Counted from the first letter of the stretch, positions 1 through 5,459 are shown. The stretch is DNA of 7,236 bases from an uncultured Collinsella sp. (GCA_958431945.1 CAUASQ010000084.1:1-7236); one strand, 5' to 3'. Numbers and translations are program-made. Notes: generated by a model from the sequence alone, not told the origin.

Positions 1-392
1 GCCGTCTGCGGGGCGGGCTGCGGCGCGTACTGCTGCTGGTATCCCTGCGGCGCTTGCTGGCCCTGCTTCTGGCTCATGAACTCGATCTCGTCCACGATCA
101 CCTCAAGCTTGGATCGGCGCTGGCCGTCCTTGTCCCAGCTCGAATAGCGCAGCTTGCCCTCGATGGCCACCTTCATGCCCTTGTGCAGGATGCGGCCCAT
201 GCTCTCGGCGCGGTTGCCGAACATCGTGCAGTCCACGAAGTTCGGGTAGTCCTCCCACTCGCCGGTTTGCTGGTTGCGGCGGCGGTCGTTGACCGCCACG
301 CCGAAGCCCAGAACCTGCATGCCGCCCTGGGTAGCCCGCAGCTCGGGGTCGCGGGTCAAGTTTCCGCTGATGTTCACTCGGTTGATCGACAT
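1..392 (-). CDS. ssb: Single-stranded DNA-binding protein, C terminus cut by window edge
   Basis: This is a phage-type SSB that coats single-stranded DNA during replication and recombination. The visible 130 residues start MSINRVNISGNLTRDPELR, the classic N-terminal beta strand of the bacterial SSB OB-fold. They continue with GFGVAVNDRR, then the WEDYPNFVDCTMFGNRAE strand, KGMKVAIEGKLRYSSW and the final VIVDEIEFM strand (about 97-106). From residue 108 a Gln/Pro-rich flexible linker begins. The acidic C-terminal tip lies outside the window. The ATG follows directly on the TAA of the upstream gene (TAAATG), with GAAGGGAG as ribosome binding site, so the two are translationally coupled. It sits just downstream of the ERF annealing protein, its usual partner in phage recombination modules. 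The family call is secure; the gene is incomplete here. Confidence 0.95.
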   Translation of the reverse strand, partial: MSINRVNISGNLTRDPELRATQGGMQVLGFGVAVNDRRRNQQTGEWEDYPNFVDCTMFGNRAESMGRILHKGMKVAIEGKLRYSSWDKDGQRRSKLEVIVDEIEFMSQKQGQQAPQGYQQQYAPQPAPQT

Positions 393-740
393 TTAGTAAC
401 TCCCTTCGCCGGTCCCATTCGACCAGGTGCGCTTTATGTCCTCGTCGACGGTTCGGATCTTGAGCTTGTACACGTTTATCGCCTCTTGGCTCGCCTTGTA
501 GAGCGCTTCGGCGCAGTCCCTGCGCTGCTTCAGCTCGGCTATGTCCTCACGGCCTCGGCAGAGGTCGCTTATCACCGTCACTGGCGTTCCCTTGGATCTC
601 TCCTCAAGGATCGCGATGCGCAGCGCCTTGCGGTACTCTGCCTCGTTCTCGGCGTACTGGCTTCCGCTGTTGCGCAGCGCCTGAAGCTCGTCCATGAGCC
701 TGTCGAAGAGCTGCATGCGCTCGGCGTAGAGGTCTTGCAT
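393..740 (-). CDS. Conserved phage protein of unknown function, helical (115 aa)
   Basis: I do not recognise a named function. The protein is almost entirely helical and charged: a first long helix (about 5-50) rich in Glu, Arg and Leu, a short break around GTPVTVISDLCRG (51-63), and a second long helix (64-105) ending in a Gly-rich tail. The pattern of two helices separated by a PVT-ISDL-RG segment resembles small proteins found beside ssb and recombination genes in Gram-positive phages, from memory and without a search. There is no membrane segment or metal-binding motif. The ATG lies three bases after the ERF stop codon and its own stop abuts the ssb start, so it is co-translated with recombination genes and may assist them; that role is inference. 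Confidence 0.8.
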   Translation of the reverse strand: MQDLYAERMQLFDRLMDELQALRNSGSQYAENEAEYRKALRIAILEERSKGTPVTVISDLCRGREDIAELKQRRDCAEALYKASQEAINVYKLKIRTVDEDIKRTWSNGTGEGSY

Positions 741-743
741 GGC

Positions 744-1313
744 CTACACGACCTGCCATGCGGGGGACGGGCAGCACCCGGGGTTGGCCTTGAACTGCTC
801 GTACTGCTGGCGGCTCTCGAACTGGTAGAAGGTGCCGCAGCTCTTGCACTTGGCGATGAATTGGCCGAACTCGGGCGGCTCCTTCTCGGCGGGCTTGCCG
901 TCACCCATGAGGGTGTCGGGGTCACTCGTGCCGTCGATGTCGAAAGCTCCGCAGAGCGCGTACTTGCGGGCATAGCTCGATGCGCTGCCCGTGACCTGCG
1001 CCTCGTTCATGCCCTTCTGGCTCAAAGGCTCGCGGGCGTACGCATCGATCTCCAAAGGCTCGCCGTGGCCGTCCTCGAAGAACAGGCGGCACGTGGCCTT
1101 GACGTAGTAGCGCTCGCCGATCTGCTCGATCGAGTCGTTGAGCGTGAAGGCGATTCCCGCCGCCTTACACGGCTCCTTGAGCGCCGCAACGATGTCCTCC
1201 ATGCTGCGGTAGTAGAAGTTGCCGTGGGCGTTGTAGCGTGCCTTGGGCACCACCACGGATCGCTGCACCTGGGCCACGGCCTCGGCCAGCGTCATGTGCT
1301 TGTCTTCTGCCAT
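744..1313 (-). CDS. erf: ERF-family single-strand annealing protein with C-terminal zinc-ribbon-like motif
   Basis: This is a phage recombinase that anneals complementary single strands and promotes recombination or circularisation of phage DNA. The ERF core spans about residues 8-130: the N-terminal helix TLAEAVAQVQ, the segment KARYNAHGNFYYRSMEDIVAALK (24-46) typical of the family, and the signature GSASSYARKYALCGAFDI (109-126). After an acidic linker (about 131-150) there is a small cysteine-bearing tail, C156-x2-C159 and C180-C181, which could bind zinc. At 189 residues it is a normal length for a short ERF protein. The ATG at 1313 follows the upstream stop by three bases and has GGATGGAG as ribosome binding site. 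Neighbouring ssb and rusA support the role. The gene symbol is by family only. Confidence 0.9.
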   Translation of the reverse strand: MAEDKHMTLAEAVAQVQRSVVVPKARYNAHGNFYYRSMEDIVAALKEPCKAAGIAFTLNDSIEQIGERYYVKATCRLFFEDGHGEPLEIDAYAREPLSQKGMNEAQVTGSASSYARKYALCGAFDIDGTSDPDTLMGDGKPAEKEPPEFGQFIAKCKSCGTFYQFESRQQYEQFKANPGCCPSPAWQVV

Positions 1314-1316
1314 CGT

Positions 1317-2300
1317 CTACTCCATCCTCGCTGCCACCTGGGCTGGCGTGCCCCGGCGGATGCTTCCGGTGATTCCCTGCGCCTTGAGCAGGGATGCGAG
1401 CGCCTGCATCTGCGATCGCGTGGCACTCGGCACCTCGACCGTCCACGCCTCCAAAGGCTCCGCGACCGGTGCTGGCATGGGTGCCGGCATTGGTGCGGGC
1501 ATTGGCACTGGCGCGGGCATCGGCTCAGGCTCGGGCGCTGCGATCGGCTCTGGCTCAGGCTCTGGTTCAGGTTCAGGCTCCGGCTCAGGCTCGGGTGCCA
1601 TGGCCGCCTTCAGCTCGGCGATTCGCTGGTCTTCCTCGTCGGCCAGACGCGCCGCGTTCAAGGCGGCTCCGAGGTCGAGCGTGCGGAAGAACTCGCGCTC
1701 CGCGTCGGCGTAGTGCGGCATCGCCTCCTGCTGGGCCTTGAGCGTTTCCCAGTCTCTGGCCACGTCGGACACCTTGGCCTCAAGCGCCTGCTGCGCCTTG
1801 ATCTCGCCGAAGGTCTTGTTGAGCCACTGCGGCTCATGCAGGCGCTCGTAGGGGACGACCGGCGCGAGCAGCCCCGCGAACTCCTCGTAGTGCTGCTGTA
1901 GGCGCGAGTAGAGCGCGTCCTTGCGCGTCTGCTCGGCCTCGTCAAGCTGCGCCTTGATGGCGTCGGTTGATTCGTCGATGATGGCCGTGATCTGCTTGCA
2001 GCGCCTCTCGAATGCGTCGAGCGGCTTGTTGTACTCGCGCTTCACGGCCTTGCGGCGTTCGTCGATCTCCTTCTTGATGCCGTTGAGGTAGCTGCGGTCG
2101 TGCTTGGCCTCCTTGATGGCCTGGGCGCTCGTGAGGTCGTAGGTGGCGCCCTCGTAGTCGGCCACGACCTTCTTCACGTGGGCCTCCAACGCGTCCATGT
2201 TCGAAGCGATAGTGGCCTCGGTGTAGGTGACCTCAAGCGTGGTGGCCTCGGCCTCGATGACCTCTGCCTCGACCTGCTGCGGTTCGGTTTCCTTAGCCAT
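1317..2300 (-). CDS. DUF1351-family phage protein with EP and MPAP repeat linker (327 aa)
   Basis: The main part (about 20-230) is a long alpha-helical, coiled-coil-rich domain matching the DUF1351 phage family as I know it, including KHDRSYLNGIKKEIDERRK and the following KREYNKPLDAFE segment, IIDESTDAIKAQLDEAE, and an HYEEFAGLLAPVVPYERLHEPQWLNKTF segment (split here by position, about 136-163). DUF1351 genes usually neighbour ERF or RecT genes, and here one sits just upstream of ERF. The biochemical role is not known to me; involvement in phage recombination or replication is inference. Residues 237-252 are eight Glu-Pro pairs and 261-278 are MPAP-type repeats, together a stiff disordered linker. 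A small C-terminal domain follows (about 285-327, ATRSQMQALASLLKAQGI). The start overlaps the upstream gene by 8 bp. Confidence 0.85.
   Translation of the reverse strand: MAKETEPQQVEAEVIEAEATTLEVTYTEATIASNMDALEAHVKKVVADYEGATYDLTSAQAIKEAKHDRSYLNGIKKEIDERRKAVKREYNKPLDAFERRCKQITAIIDESTDAIKAQLDEAEQTRKDALYSRLQQHYEEFAGLLAPVVPYERLHEPQWLNKTFGEIKAQQALEAKVSDVARDWETLKAQQEAMPHYADAEREFFRTLDLGAALNAARLADEEDQRIAELKAAMAPEPEPEPEPEPEPEPEPIAAPEPEPMPAPVPMPAPMPAPMPAPVAEPLEAWTVEVPSATRSQMQALASLLKAQGITGSIRRGTPAQVAARME
1467..1520 (-). repeat. MPAP-encoding imperfect repeats in the DUF1351 gene
   Basis: This stretch encodes MPAPVP followed by three MPAP units (residues 261-278). In DNA it appears on the plus strand as repeated GGCATTGG/GGTGC blocks with third-base variation. 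It is part of the same proline-rich linker as the Glu-Pro repeat. Confidence 0.8.
1545..1592 (-). repeat. Eight tandem hexanucleotides encoding (Glu-Pro)8
   Basis: Eight consecutive degenerate hexamers, read on the plus strand as NGGCTC or NGGTTC, encode eight Glu-Pro pairs in the DUF1351 protein. Third positions vary, so the array is not a perfect copy run. Gain or loss of units keeps the frame, so linker length could change between related phages. Confidence 0.85.
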
Positions 2301-2496
2301 AGATCTCGCCCGTCTCGTCGTCGAAGTCCATGGCCTGCTGCTGCTCAGCCACGGTGAGCAAAACCGTCTTGCCGCTCTGCTTGATGATGCGGAAGGCGTC
2401 GGCGTTGTCGGTCATGATCTCGAATTGCAGGGTCGCAACGCTGCCCTTCACGGTTGCCTGCTTGAACTGCGCCTGGATGGTGGCTTCGTTGATCAT
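2293..2496 (-). CDS. Small phage protein of unknown function (67 aa)
   Basis: A 67-residue protein beginning MINEATIQAQFKQATVKG and ending MDFDDETGEIYG. I do not recognise it. It has a predicted alternating beta pattern in the middle (SVATLQFEIM, KTVLLTVAEQ) and an acidic tail, with no cysteines, no membrane segment and no HTH. The start at 2496 is chosen because AGGAGG (plus-strand 2503-2508, read in reverse) lies at ideal spacing; longer in-frame starts upstream run through the preceding gene. Its stop overlaps the DUF1351 start by 8 bp, so the two are coupled and may act together. The position just before DUF1351 and ERF hints at a recombination or replication accessory, but the sequence shows nothing specific. 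Confidence 0.75.
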   Translation of the reverse strand: MINEATIQAQFKQATVKGSVATLQFEIMTDNADAFRIIKQSGKTVLLTVAEQQQAMDFDDETGEIYG

Positions 2497-2507
2497 GTCG
2501 TTACCTC

Positions 2508-2825
2508 CTATTTGATGCCGAGAACGGCGGCAAGGAACGCGCGACCGAACTCGCGCTCTTCCTCGCTGACGGGCTTGATCTTGTCGGCGATGAACTCGCG
2601 GCTCTTGGCGACGCACTTCTCGTCGATCCTGGAAAGCCCGGCCTCGCAAAGCGCGATCATCACGTGGTAGGCGTTTGCCGCCGTCTCGCCGTCGTTGTTG
2701 TCAGGATGCGTGGCGTCGAACATGAGGTTGTTCGCGATGCAGGCGGCGTGGTCGAGCACTGCTTTGTGGAACTTGGTCCCGTGGAAGTCCTCAAAGCCGT
2801 TCTCTTCGAAGTATTTGGCGTTCAT
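2508..2825 (-). CDS. Unknown soluble phage protein (105 aa)
   Basis: A 105-residue protein starting MNAKYFEENGFEDFHGTKF. I cannot assign a family. It appears mainly helical, with an internal stretch DHAACIANNLMFDATHPDN (25-43), a helix AANAYHVMIALCEAGL (49-64), and a C-terminal helix EEREFGRAFLAAVLGI. No transmembrane segment or classical metal-binding spacing is visible, although His and Cys residues are scattered. The ATG overlaps the stop of the RusA gene as ATGA, with AAGGAG about seven bases upstream, which fixes this start rather than the much longer open frame that runs back through RusA. It is an early-operon gene between resolvase and recombination functions. Confidence 0.75.
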   Translation of the reverse strand: MNAKYFEENGFEDFHGTKFHKAVLDHAACIANNLMFDATHPDNNDGETAANAYHVMIALCEAGLSRIDEKCVAKSREFIADKIKPVSEEEREFGRAFLAAVLGIK

Positions 2826-3283
2826 TTCTTCTCCTTCACGTACTCCTCGACGAAGTACTCGATGTAGATGTCTATGCGTGGTTTGGTGCCGTATGGCGAC
2901 CTCGGGCGTTTGGTGACGGCTCCCATGTCGACCTGCGAATCGTCCTTGAAGGCGATCCCGTTGAGCGCGTCGCAGGCGAGCTTGCCGAGGTTGTCCCAGT
3001 CGGGCTTGCCGAGGTCGGCGCGGCCCTCCCAGTACTTCGGGTTGCTCTTCGCGAGCGGCCTGGTGGTCGAGATCCGCATCACAACCGGGCCGTCGTGGTT
3101 GGCGAAGGTCTCGCCGTATGCCGCGCGGAACGCGTCCTTGATGGCCTTCTCGGCCTTGAGCGTCTTGGTCGGCGTGTAGGTGCGGTGGTTGCGGTAGTCG
3201 GTCATGGGGCGCTGTTTTCCGACAAGCTGGGCGGGGTGCATGGTGATGTGCGCCGTTGCCGCAAGGGTTCGCCGCCAGCTCAT
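2822..3283 (-). CDS. rusA: RusA-family Holliday junction resolvase
   Basis: This endonuclease is expected to cut four-way DNA junctions and branched replication intermediates symmetrically. The 153-residue product has the RusA layout: an N-terminal strand with HITMHPAQLVGKQRP (12-26), RTYTPTKT (34-41), a helix, then the catalytic block GKPDWDNLGKLACDALNGI (92-110) with Asp95, Asp97 and Lys101, followed by FKDDSQV (112-118) carrying the third acidic residue (Asp114 or Asp115). The metal-binding aspartates appear intact. The start at 3283 overlaps the preceding stop as ATGA. An internal ATG at 3241 would remove part of the first beta strand, so I prefer the longer form, although its ribosome binding site is weak and probably depends on coupling. 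A rusA gene beside ERF and SSB is usual in such phages. Confidence 0.93.
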   Translation of the reverse strand: MSWRRTLAATAHITMHPAQLVGKQRPMTDYRNHRTYTPTKTLKAEKAIKDAFRAAYGETFANHDGPVVMRISTTRPLAKSNPKYWEGRADLGKPDWDNLGKLACDALNGIAFKDDSQVDMGAVTKRPRSPYGTKPRIDIYIEYFVEEYVKEKK

Positions 3284-3615
3284 TCGGAAAACCCATCGCT
3301 CTGGCTGCGGTGCTTGTTGAAGGCTCCGCGCAGCTCCGGGTATCGCGCCTCCATGATTCGGGCAAGGGCGGGGGCTATGCCGTTCTTGCAGCCAACGTGC
3401 AGCTCGTTGCGCACCATGTTCACCAGGTAGTTGATCGACACGTAGCCCTTCTCCTTGAGGCGGCGGGCGTTGGAAAGCATGAACTGCCACGCCTCGGGGT
3501 TGGCCTCGATCCACTTCTTGGCCTCGGCAACGTCCTGCTCACCAGCCATGCCCAGGCCGAAGATCTCAAGCTGGTTGCTCTGGGGTTTGGGGCGGTATAT
3601 CTCGTCGTTACGCAT
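3280..3615 (-). CDS. Conserved phage protein of unknown function (111 aa)
   Basis: The product has a short tail (1-14), then QLEIFGLGMAGEQDVAEAKKW (15-35), EANPEAWQFMLSNARRLKEKGYVS (37-60), a helix INYLVNMVRNELHVG, and a C-terminal APALARIMEARYPELRGAFNKHRS (81-104). The combination of NPEAW, a central RLKEKG-VS-NYLV helix and LARI-EA-YPEL-F--HRS resembles a small family common in actinobacterial phage early regions (from memory, no search). It has a possible winged-helix look but no proven DNA binding. The start at 3615 overlaps the preceding gene by 8 bp; a longer in-frame version from 3657 is only read-through of that gene. It is coupled to rusA by an ATGA overlap. Confidence 0.8.
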   Translation of the reverse strand: MRNDEIYRPKPQSNQLEIFGLGMAGEQDVAEAKKWIEANPEAWQFMLSNARRLKEKGYVSINYLVNMVRNELHVGCKNGIAPALARIMEARYPELRGAFNKHRSQSDGFSE

Positions 3616-3892
3616 TGAGCACCGCCATGCTGCCCACGGCTCGCTGGGCGTCGGCAACAGCCTGGTCCATCGTGGGGATGACCCAGAGCCAGAGCACGGC
3701 GAGGAAGATCATGAGGGCCGCGAGGAAGCCGACCATGACGCCCGCCTTGAACTGGGAGCGCTCAAGCTGCTCCTGCGCCGTCGGGCGCTTGCCCTCGAAT
3801 GGTATGATGGATGCAGTCTCGTAAGAGACCGCGTTTTGGCGGGTGCCCGATGTGTGGAAGCTGGGGGCGCTCGCTTTCTTTTTGCTCTGCAT
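3608..3892 (-). CDS. Single-pass membrane protein, early operon (94 aa)
   Basis: A 94-residue protein with a basic, Ser-rich N terminus (MQSKKKASAPSFHTSGTRQ), a polar region to about residue 48, one strong hydrophobic segment at about 50-72 (AGVMVGFLAALMIFLAVLWLWV), and a short polar tail. There is no signal-peptidase site, so it is probably a membrane anchor with the N terminus in the cytosol (more positive side). The function is unknown. A membrane protein inside an early phage replication operon may anchor replication to the membrane, modify host physiology or exclude other phages; this is inference. The start at 3892 has AAAGGAG at good spacing. An in-frame ATG at 3926 lacks a ribosome binding site. 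Confidence 0.8.
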   Translation of the reverse strand: MQSKKKASAPSFHTSGTRQNAVSYETASIIPFEGKRPTAQEQLERSQFKAGVMVGFLAALMIFLAVLWLWVIPTMDQAVADAQRAVGSMAVLNA

Positions 3893-3939
3893 ATCCGTTC
3901 TCCTTTCGGTGTTGTCGCAGGTCATTGCTAGGGCGCTTT

Positions 3940-4302
3940 TTAGGGCCTCTTTTTTGCCGCCTTTTTCGCCCTGCTCTTCTGGCTGTAGTAGCGCTGTCTC
4001 TCGCGGTCGTTCCTCTTCTCCCTGATCGCCTCCTCCTTCATCGCGTTGGCCTGTTCGGCGAGGTCTGCCATGTGAAGCTCCTTCGTGCACTCGATGCACC
4101 AGCCGCTGATCCTGTTCAGCGGGCGGAACGTCCATTGGCCGCAGTGTGAGCATTGGCGGCGCTTGCGGAGTGAGAGTCCGCACTTCCGCGCCATGTGCTT
4201 CACCGAGTCGATGGAGCGCCCGAGGTCTTTTGCTACCTGCTTGGCGCCGTCTCCGGCGTGCTCTTCGAGGTATCTGAGCTCACGTGTAGACCACTGCTTC
4301 AC
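3940..4302 (-). CDS. Helix-turn-helix plus zinc-ribbon DNA-binding protein (120 aa)
   Basis: The first 45 residues, KQWSTRELRYLEEHAGDGAK through VAKDLGRSIDSVKHMARKCG, look like a SANT/Myb-like or sigma-like helix-turn-helix that reads DNA. A four-cysteine ribbon follows (C51-x2-C54 ... C69-x2-C72), then a highly basic, likely helical C terminus ending KSRAKKAAKKRP. The protein probably binds DNA as an early regulator or an accessory of phage DNA metabolism; the exact role is unknown. The start is GTG at 4302, overlapping the stop of the 43-codon gene as GTGA, with AAGGGAG upstream. A longer in-frame ATG at 4365 would run through that small gene. A 47-bp gap to the next gene holds only its ribosome binding site. 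Confidence 0.78.
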   Translation of the reverse strand: MKQWSTRELRYLEEHAGDGAKQVAKDLGRSIDSVKHMARKCGLSLRKRRQCSHCGQWTFRPLNRISGWCIECTKELHMADLAEQANAMKEEAIREKRNDRERQRYYSQKSRAKKAAKKRP

Positions 4303-4430
4303 GCCTTCGCTTCTCCCTTCTGCTGGCGTTCCCATTCGCGGTATGCCTGACGGATCGTCGAGCACATGCCATCAAAGGCAACTTCGCGGGCCGTCTTCTG
4401 ACGCTGCTCCTGTTGCTTCTCGTCGCTCAT
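4299..4430 (-). CDS. Very small phage protein (43 aa)
   Basis: A short gene encoding 43 residues, MSDEKQQEQRQKTAREVAFD followed by GMCSTIRQAYREWERQQKGE and AKA. It is charged and helical with one Cys and no membrane segment. Support comes from its junctions: its ATG shares one base with the TAA of the upstream repressor gene (TAATG), and its TGA overlaps the GTG of the next gene (GTGA), so the three frames tile without a gap. The sequence does not suggest a function. It could also be a translational relay that couples the regulator to the downstream gene. Confidence 0.65.
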   Translation of the reverse strand: MSDEKQQEQRQKTAREVAFDGMCSTIRQAYREWERQQKGEAKA

Positions 4431-4633
4431 TAGGCCACTGCCAGCTCATGCAGCTCGTCCAACGAAACGCCGAGGATGCGAGATAGCGCGTAGGCTTCAG
4501 ACAGACTGAACTCGTACGAACCTCGAACTTTGTTAAAGAACGAAGATCGGCTCATACCGAGACTGTCTGCCAGCGCGTCACGTGTAACGCCATTCGTTTC
4601 GGCGTACTCGTTGACCTTCTCCGACAGGTTCAT
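4430..4633 (-). CDS. Cro-like helix-turn-helix regulator (67 aa)
   Basis: A minimal XRE/Cro-C1 type DNA-binding protein consisting of one five-helix domain. The helix-turn-helix is TRDALADSLGMSRSSFFNKV (17-36), followed by a LSEAYALSRILGVSLDELHEL C-terminal helix pair (split by position, 43-64), a standard end for the family. As first gene of the leftward early operon, opposite a second HTH gene, it fits a Cro role: turning down the lysogeny promoter once lytic growth begins. Assigning Cro rather than repressor rests on operon membership. AAAGGAG precedes the ATG, and the 4634-4740 operators lie just upstream. No peptidase or dimerisation domain is present. Confidence 0.85.
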   Translation of the reverse strand: MNLSEKVNEYAETNGVTRDALADSLGMSRSSFFNKVRGSYEFSLSEAYALSRILGVSLDELHELAVA

Positions 4634-4649
4634 GCTTCTCCTTTCTCCC

Positions 4650-4665
4650 GTACAAAACTTTGTAC
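4650..4665. promoter_or_regulatory. Operator 1, perfect 7-bp inverted repeat
   Basis: GTACAAAACTTTGTAC: perfect arms GTACAAA/TTTGTAC around two central bases. It lies between the two divergent HTH genes, nearest the Cro-like gene, and probably binds one or both HTH proteins as dimers. Confidence 0.8.
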
Positions 4666-4671
4666 TCCTAC

Positions 4672-4700
4672 AGTATTGTACAAAGTTTTACACCGTGCAA
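4672..4700 (-). promoter_or_regulatory. Candidate leftward early promoter
   Basis: On the minus strand TTGCAC (plus 4695-4700) and AATACT (plus 4672-4677) are separated by exactly 17 bp, and that spacer is operator 2. It reads toward the Cro-like gene and the whole early operon. The boxes match the consensus weakly (3/6 and 4/6), so this is a tentative call; repressor binding to operator 2 would block it. Confidence 0.35.
4678..4693. promoter_or_regulatory. Operator 2, imperfect copy
   Basis: GTACAAAGTTTTACAC: the left arm is identical to operator 1 and the right arm matches 5 of 7. It fills the spacer of a possible leftward promoter. Confidence 0.65.
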
Positions 4701-4717
4701 TACTTTGTACGTGTAAA
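4687..4717 (+). promoter_or_regulatory. Candidate rightward lysogeny promoter
   Basis: TTTACA (4687-4692, 5/6 to a -35 box) and TGTAAA (4712-4717, 4/6 to a -10 box) are 19 bp apart and overlap operators 2 and 3. Transcription would start shortly before the AGGGGAGG ribosome binding site of the gene at 4741. The spacing is long. An alternative is TTGTAC (4676-4681) with AATACT (4699-4704) at 17 bp. Confidence 0.3.
4695..4710. promoter_or_regulatory. Operator 3, imperfect copy
   Basis: GTGCAATACTTTGTAC: the right arm is identical to operator 1 and the left arm matches 5 of 7. It starts 17 bp after operator 2, so the two may be bound side by side. It is nearest the plus-strand repressor gene. 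Confidence 0.65.
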
Positions 4718-4740
4718 TATTTGGACTGTAAGGGGAGGCC

Positions 4741-4953
4741 ATGGAGTACCGGTTTGTTCTCGCACATTACTTGGAGGAACAGGGAATGACTCCAGCTGAG
4801 CTTGCTCGCGCTATTGGTTCCCCTAGATCGACCATTTCTGCTCTTTTGAGCGGAAGGGCAAAAGAGCCAACACTTGGTAAAGCTAAGGCGATAGCGGACG
4901 CTCTTGGCGTGTCCCTTGAAGAGATGGCTCGGATGACATACGAGGAGGAATAG
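4741..4953 (+). CDS. CI-like helix-turn-helix repressor, single-domain (70 aa)
   Basis: A second minimal XRE-family protein. Its helix-turn-helix is TPAELARAIGSPRSTISALL (17-36), followed by GKAKAIADALGVSLEEMARM (46-65) as closing helices. It is transcribed with the integrase and away from the early operon, which fits the prophage repressor that keeps lytic genes off by binding the operators just upstream. The protein ends right after the DNA-binding domain: there is no S24/LexA-like peptidase part and no ImmA-type metalloprotease gene in view, so SOS self-cleavage as in lambda CI is not possible. The ribosome binding site AGGGGAGG lies just before the ATG. It could instead be the Cro-like partner, with the minus-strand protein as repressor. 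Confidence 0.82.
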   Translation: MEYRFVLAHYLEEQGMTPAELARAIGSPRSTISALLSGRAKEPTLGKAKAIADALGVSLEEMARMTYEEE

Positions 4954-4955
4954 GC

Positions 4956-5459
4956 ATGGGACTTCTTGGTGATATGGCTAAAGCCGCTGCGAAGGTCGCT
5001 ATAAATCAAGTTTCAAACACTGCGCACGAGAAGGTTTCCGAGATGTTCCCAACAAAGGAAATCGTTCTATCCGGCTCACACGAACGCGATGTCTACACCT
5101 ACTACGGTGGGCCATTGAAGGGAATAAGGGTCGGGCAGACATTCGATGCTGAGGTCGCCAGGAAGCCTGTCACCCTTGTAAGCGAGTTGACGGGGACAGA
5201 ATGGAATACTGCCGAACACGGAAACAACGCGCTTATGTATAAAGGCAAGCCATTTGGCTCTTTTAGCCCAATGAGCAAGAGCATTCGAAAAATGATACGT
5301 ATGGGATACCGGGTCAAGATCAGGTGCAAAAACGTTGGATGGTACGCGCAGGGGATACCTGAGATTGTTGCCATGATTCCAGATCCAGAAGCTGTGTTCT
5401 CTTGGCTTGACGAGTGCGAGAGAAGTGGCGAGGAGGTTCCGTTCAATGCCAACAGCTAA
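4956..5459 (+). CDS. Unknown protein in the lysogeny operon, lower GC (167 aa)
   Basis: No confident family. The N-terminal helix (MGLLGDMAKAAAKVAINQVS) is amphipathic, and the rest looks like a small beta-rich domain: KEIVLSGSHERDVYTYYGGP (34-53), GIRVGQTFDAEVARKPVTLV, NNALMYKGKPFGSFS, GYRVKIRCKNVGWYAQGIPE and a closing helix around EAVFSWLDECERSG. The NNA-MYKG-PFG-FSP block followed by a strand is faintly like HIRAN domains, but I would not assign that. The start follows the repressor stop by two bases with AGGAGG at 4943-4948. Base composition is clearly lower than in its neighbours (43% GC in 5281-5340 versus 65% in 5881-5940), suggesting separate acquisition. As the partner of a peptidase-less repressor and an integrase, it may be a lysogeny accessory, antirepressor or exclusion protein; all of this is inference. 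Confidence 0.7.
   Translation: MGLLGDMAKAAAKVAINQVSNTAHEKVSEMFPTKEIVLSGSHERDVYTYYGGPLKGIRVGQTFDAEVARKPVTLVSELTGTEWNTAEHGNNALMYKGKPFGSFSPMSKSIRKMIRMGYRVKIRCKNVGWYAQGIPEIVAMIPDPEAVFSWLDECERSGEEVPFNANS

Noticed and set aside
54..1901. 615-residue plus-strand open frame opposite the recombination genes
   Set aside because: It lies entirely antisense to ssb, ERF and DUF1351, which have clear families. Its composition (runs of Leu, Arg, His, Gly) is typical of a GC-rich shadow frame.
3284..3514. N-terminal extension of RusA to 3514
   Set aside because: The extra residues are an out-of-frame reading of the upstream 111-residue gene. The ATGA overlap at 3280-3283 gives the natural start.
3893..4183. 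N-terminal extension of the membrane protein to 4183
   Set aside because: It is antiparallel in composition to real coding and overlaps the HTH/zinc-ribbon gene in another frame. The start at 3892 has a strong ribosome binding site.
5407..5445. Integrase start at TTG 5407
   Set aside because: The ATG at 5446 has AGGAGG at correct spacing and gives a normal N terminus just before VIYARFS. The 13 extra residues are read-through of the upstream gene.
4956..5459. Firm call of a HIRAN domain for the 167-residue protein
   Set aside because: Only a faint NNA-MYKG-FG-FSP resemblance is visible. Without a profile or structure search the family cannot be asserted.
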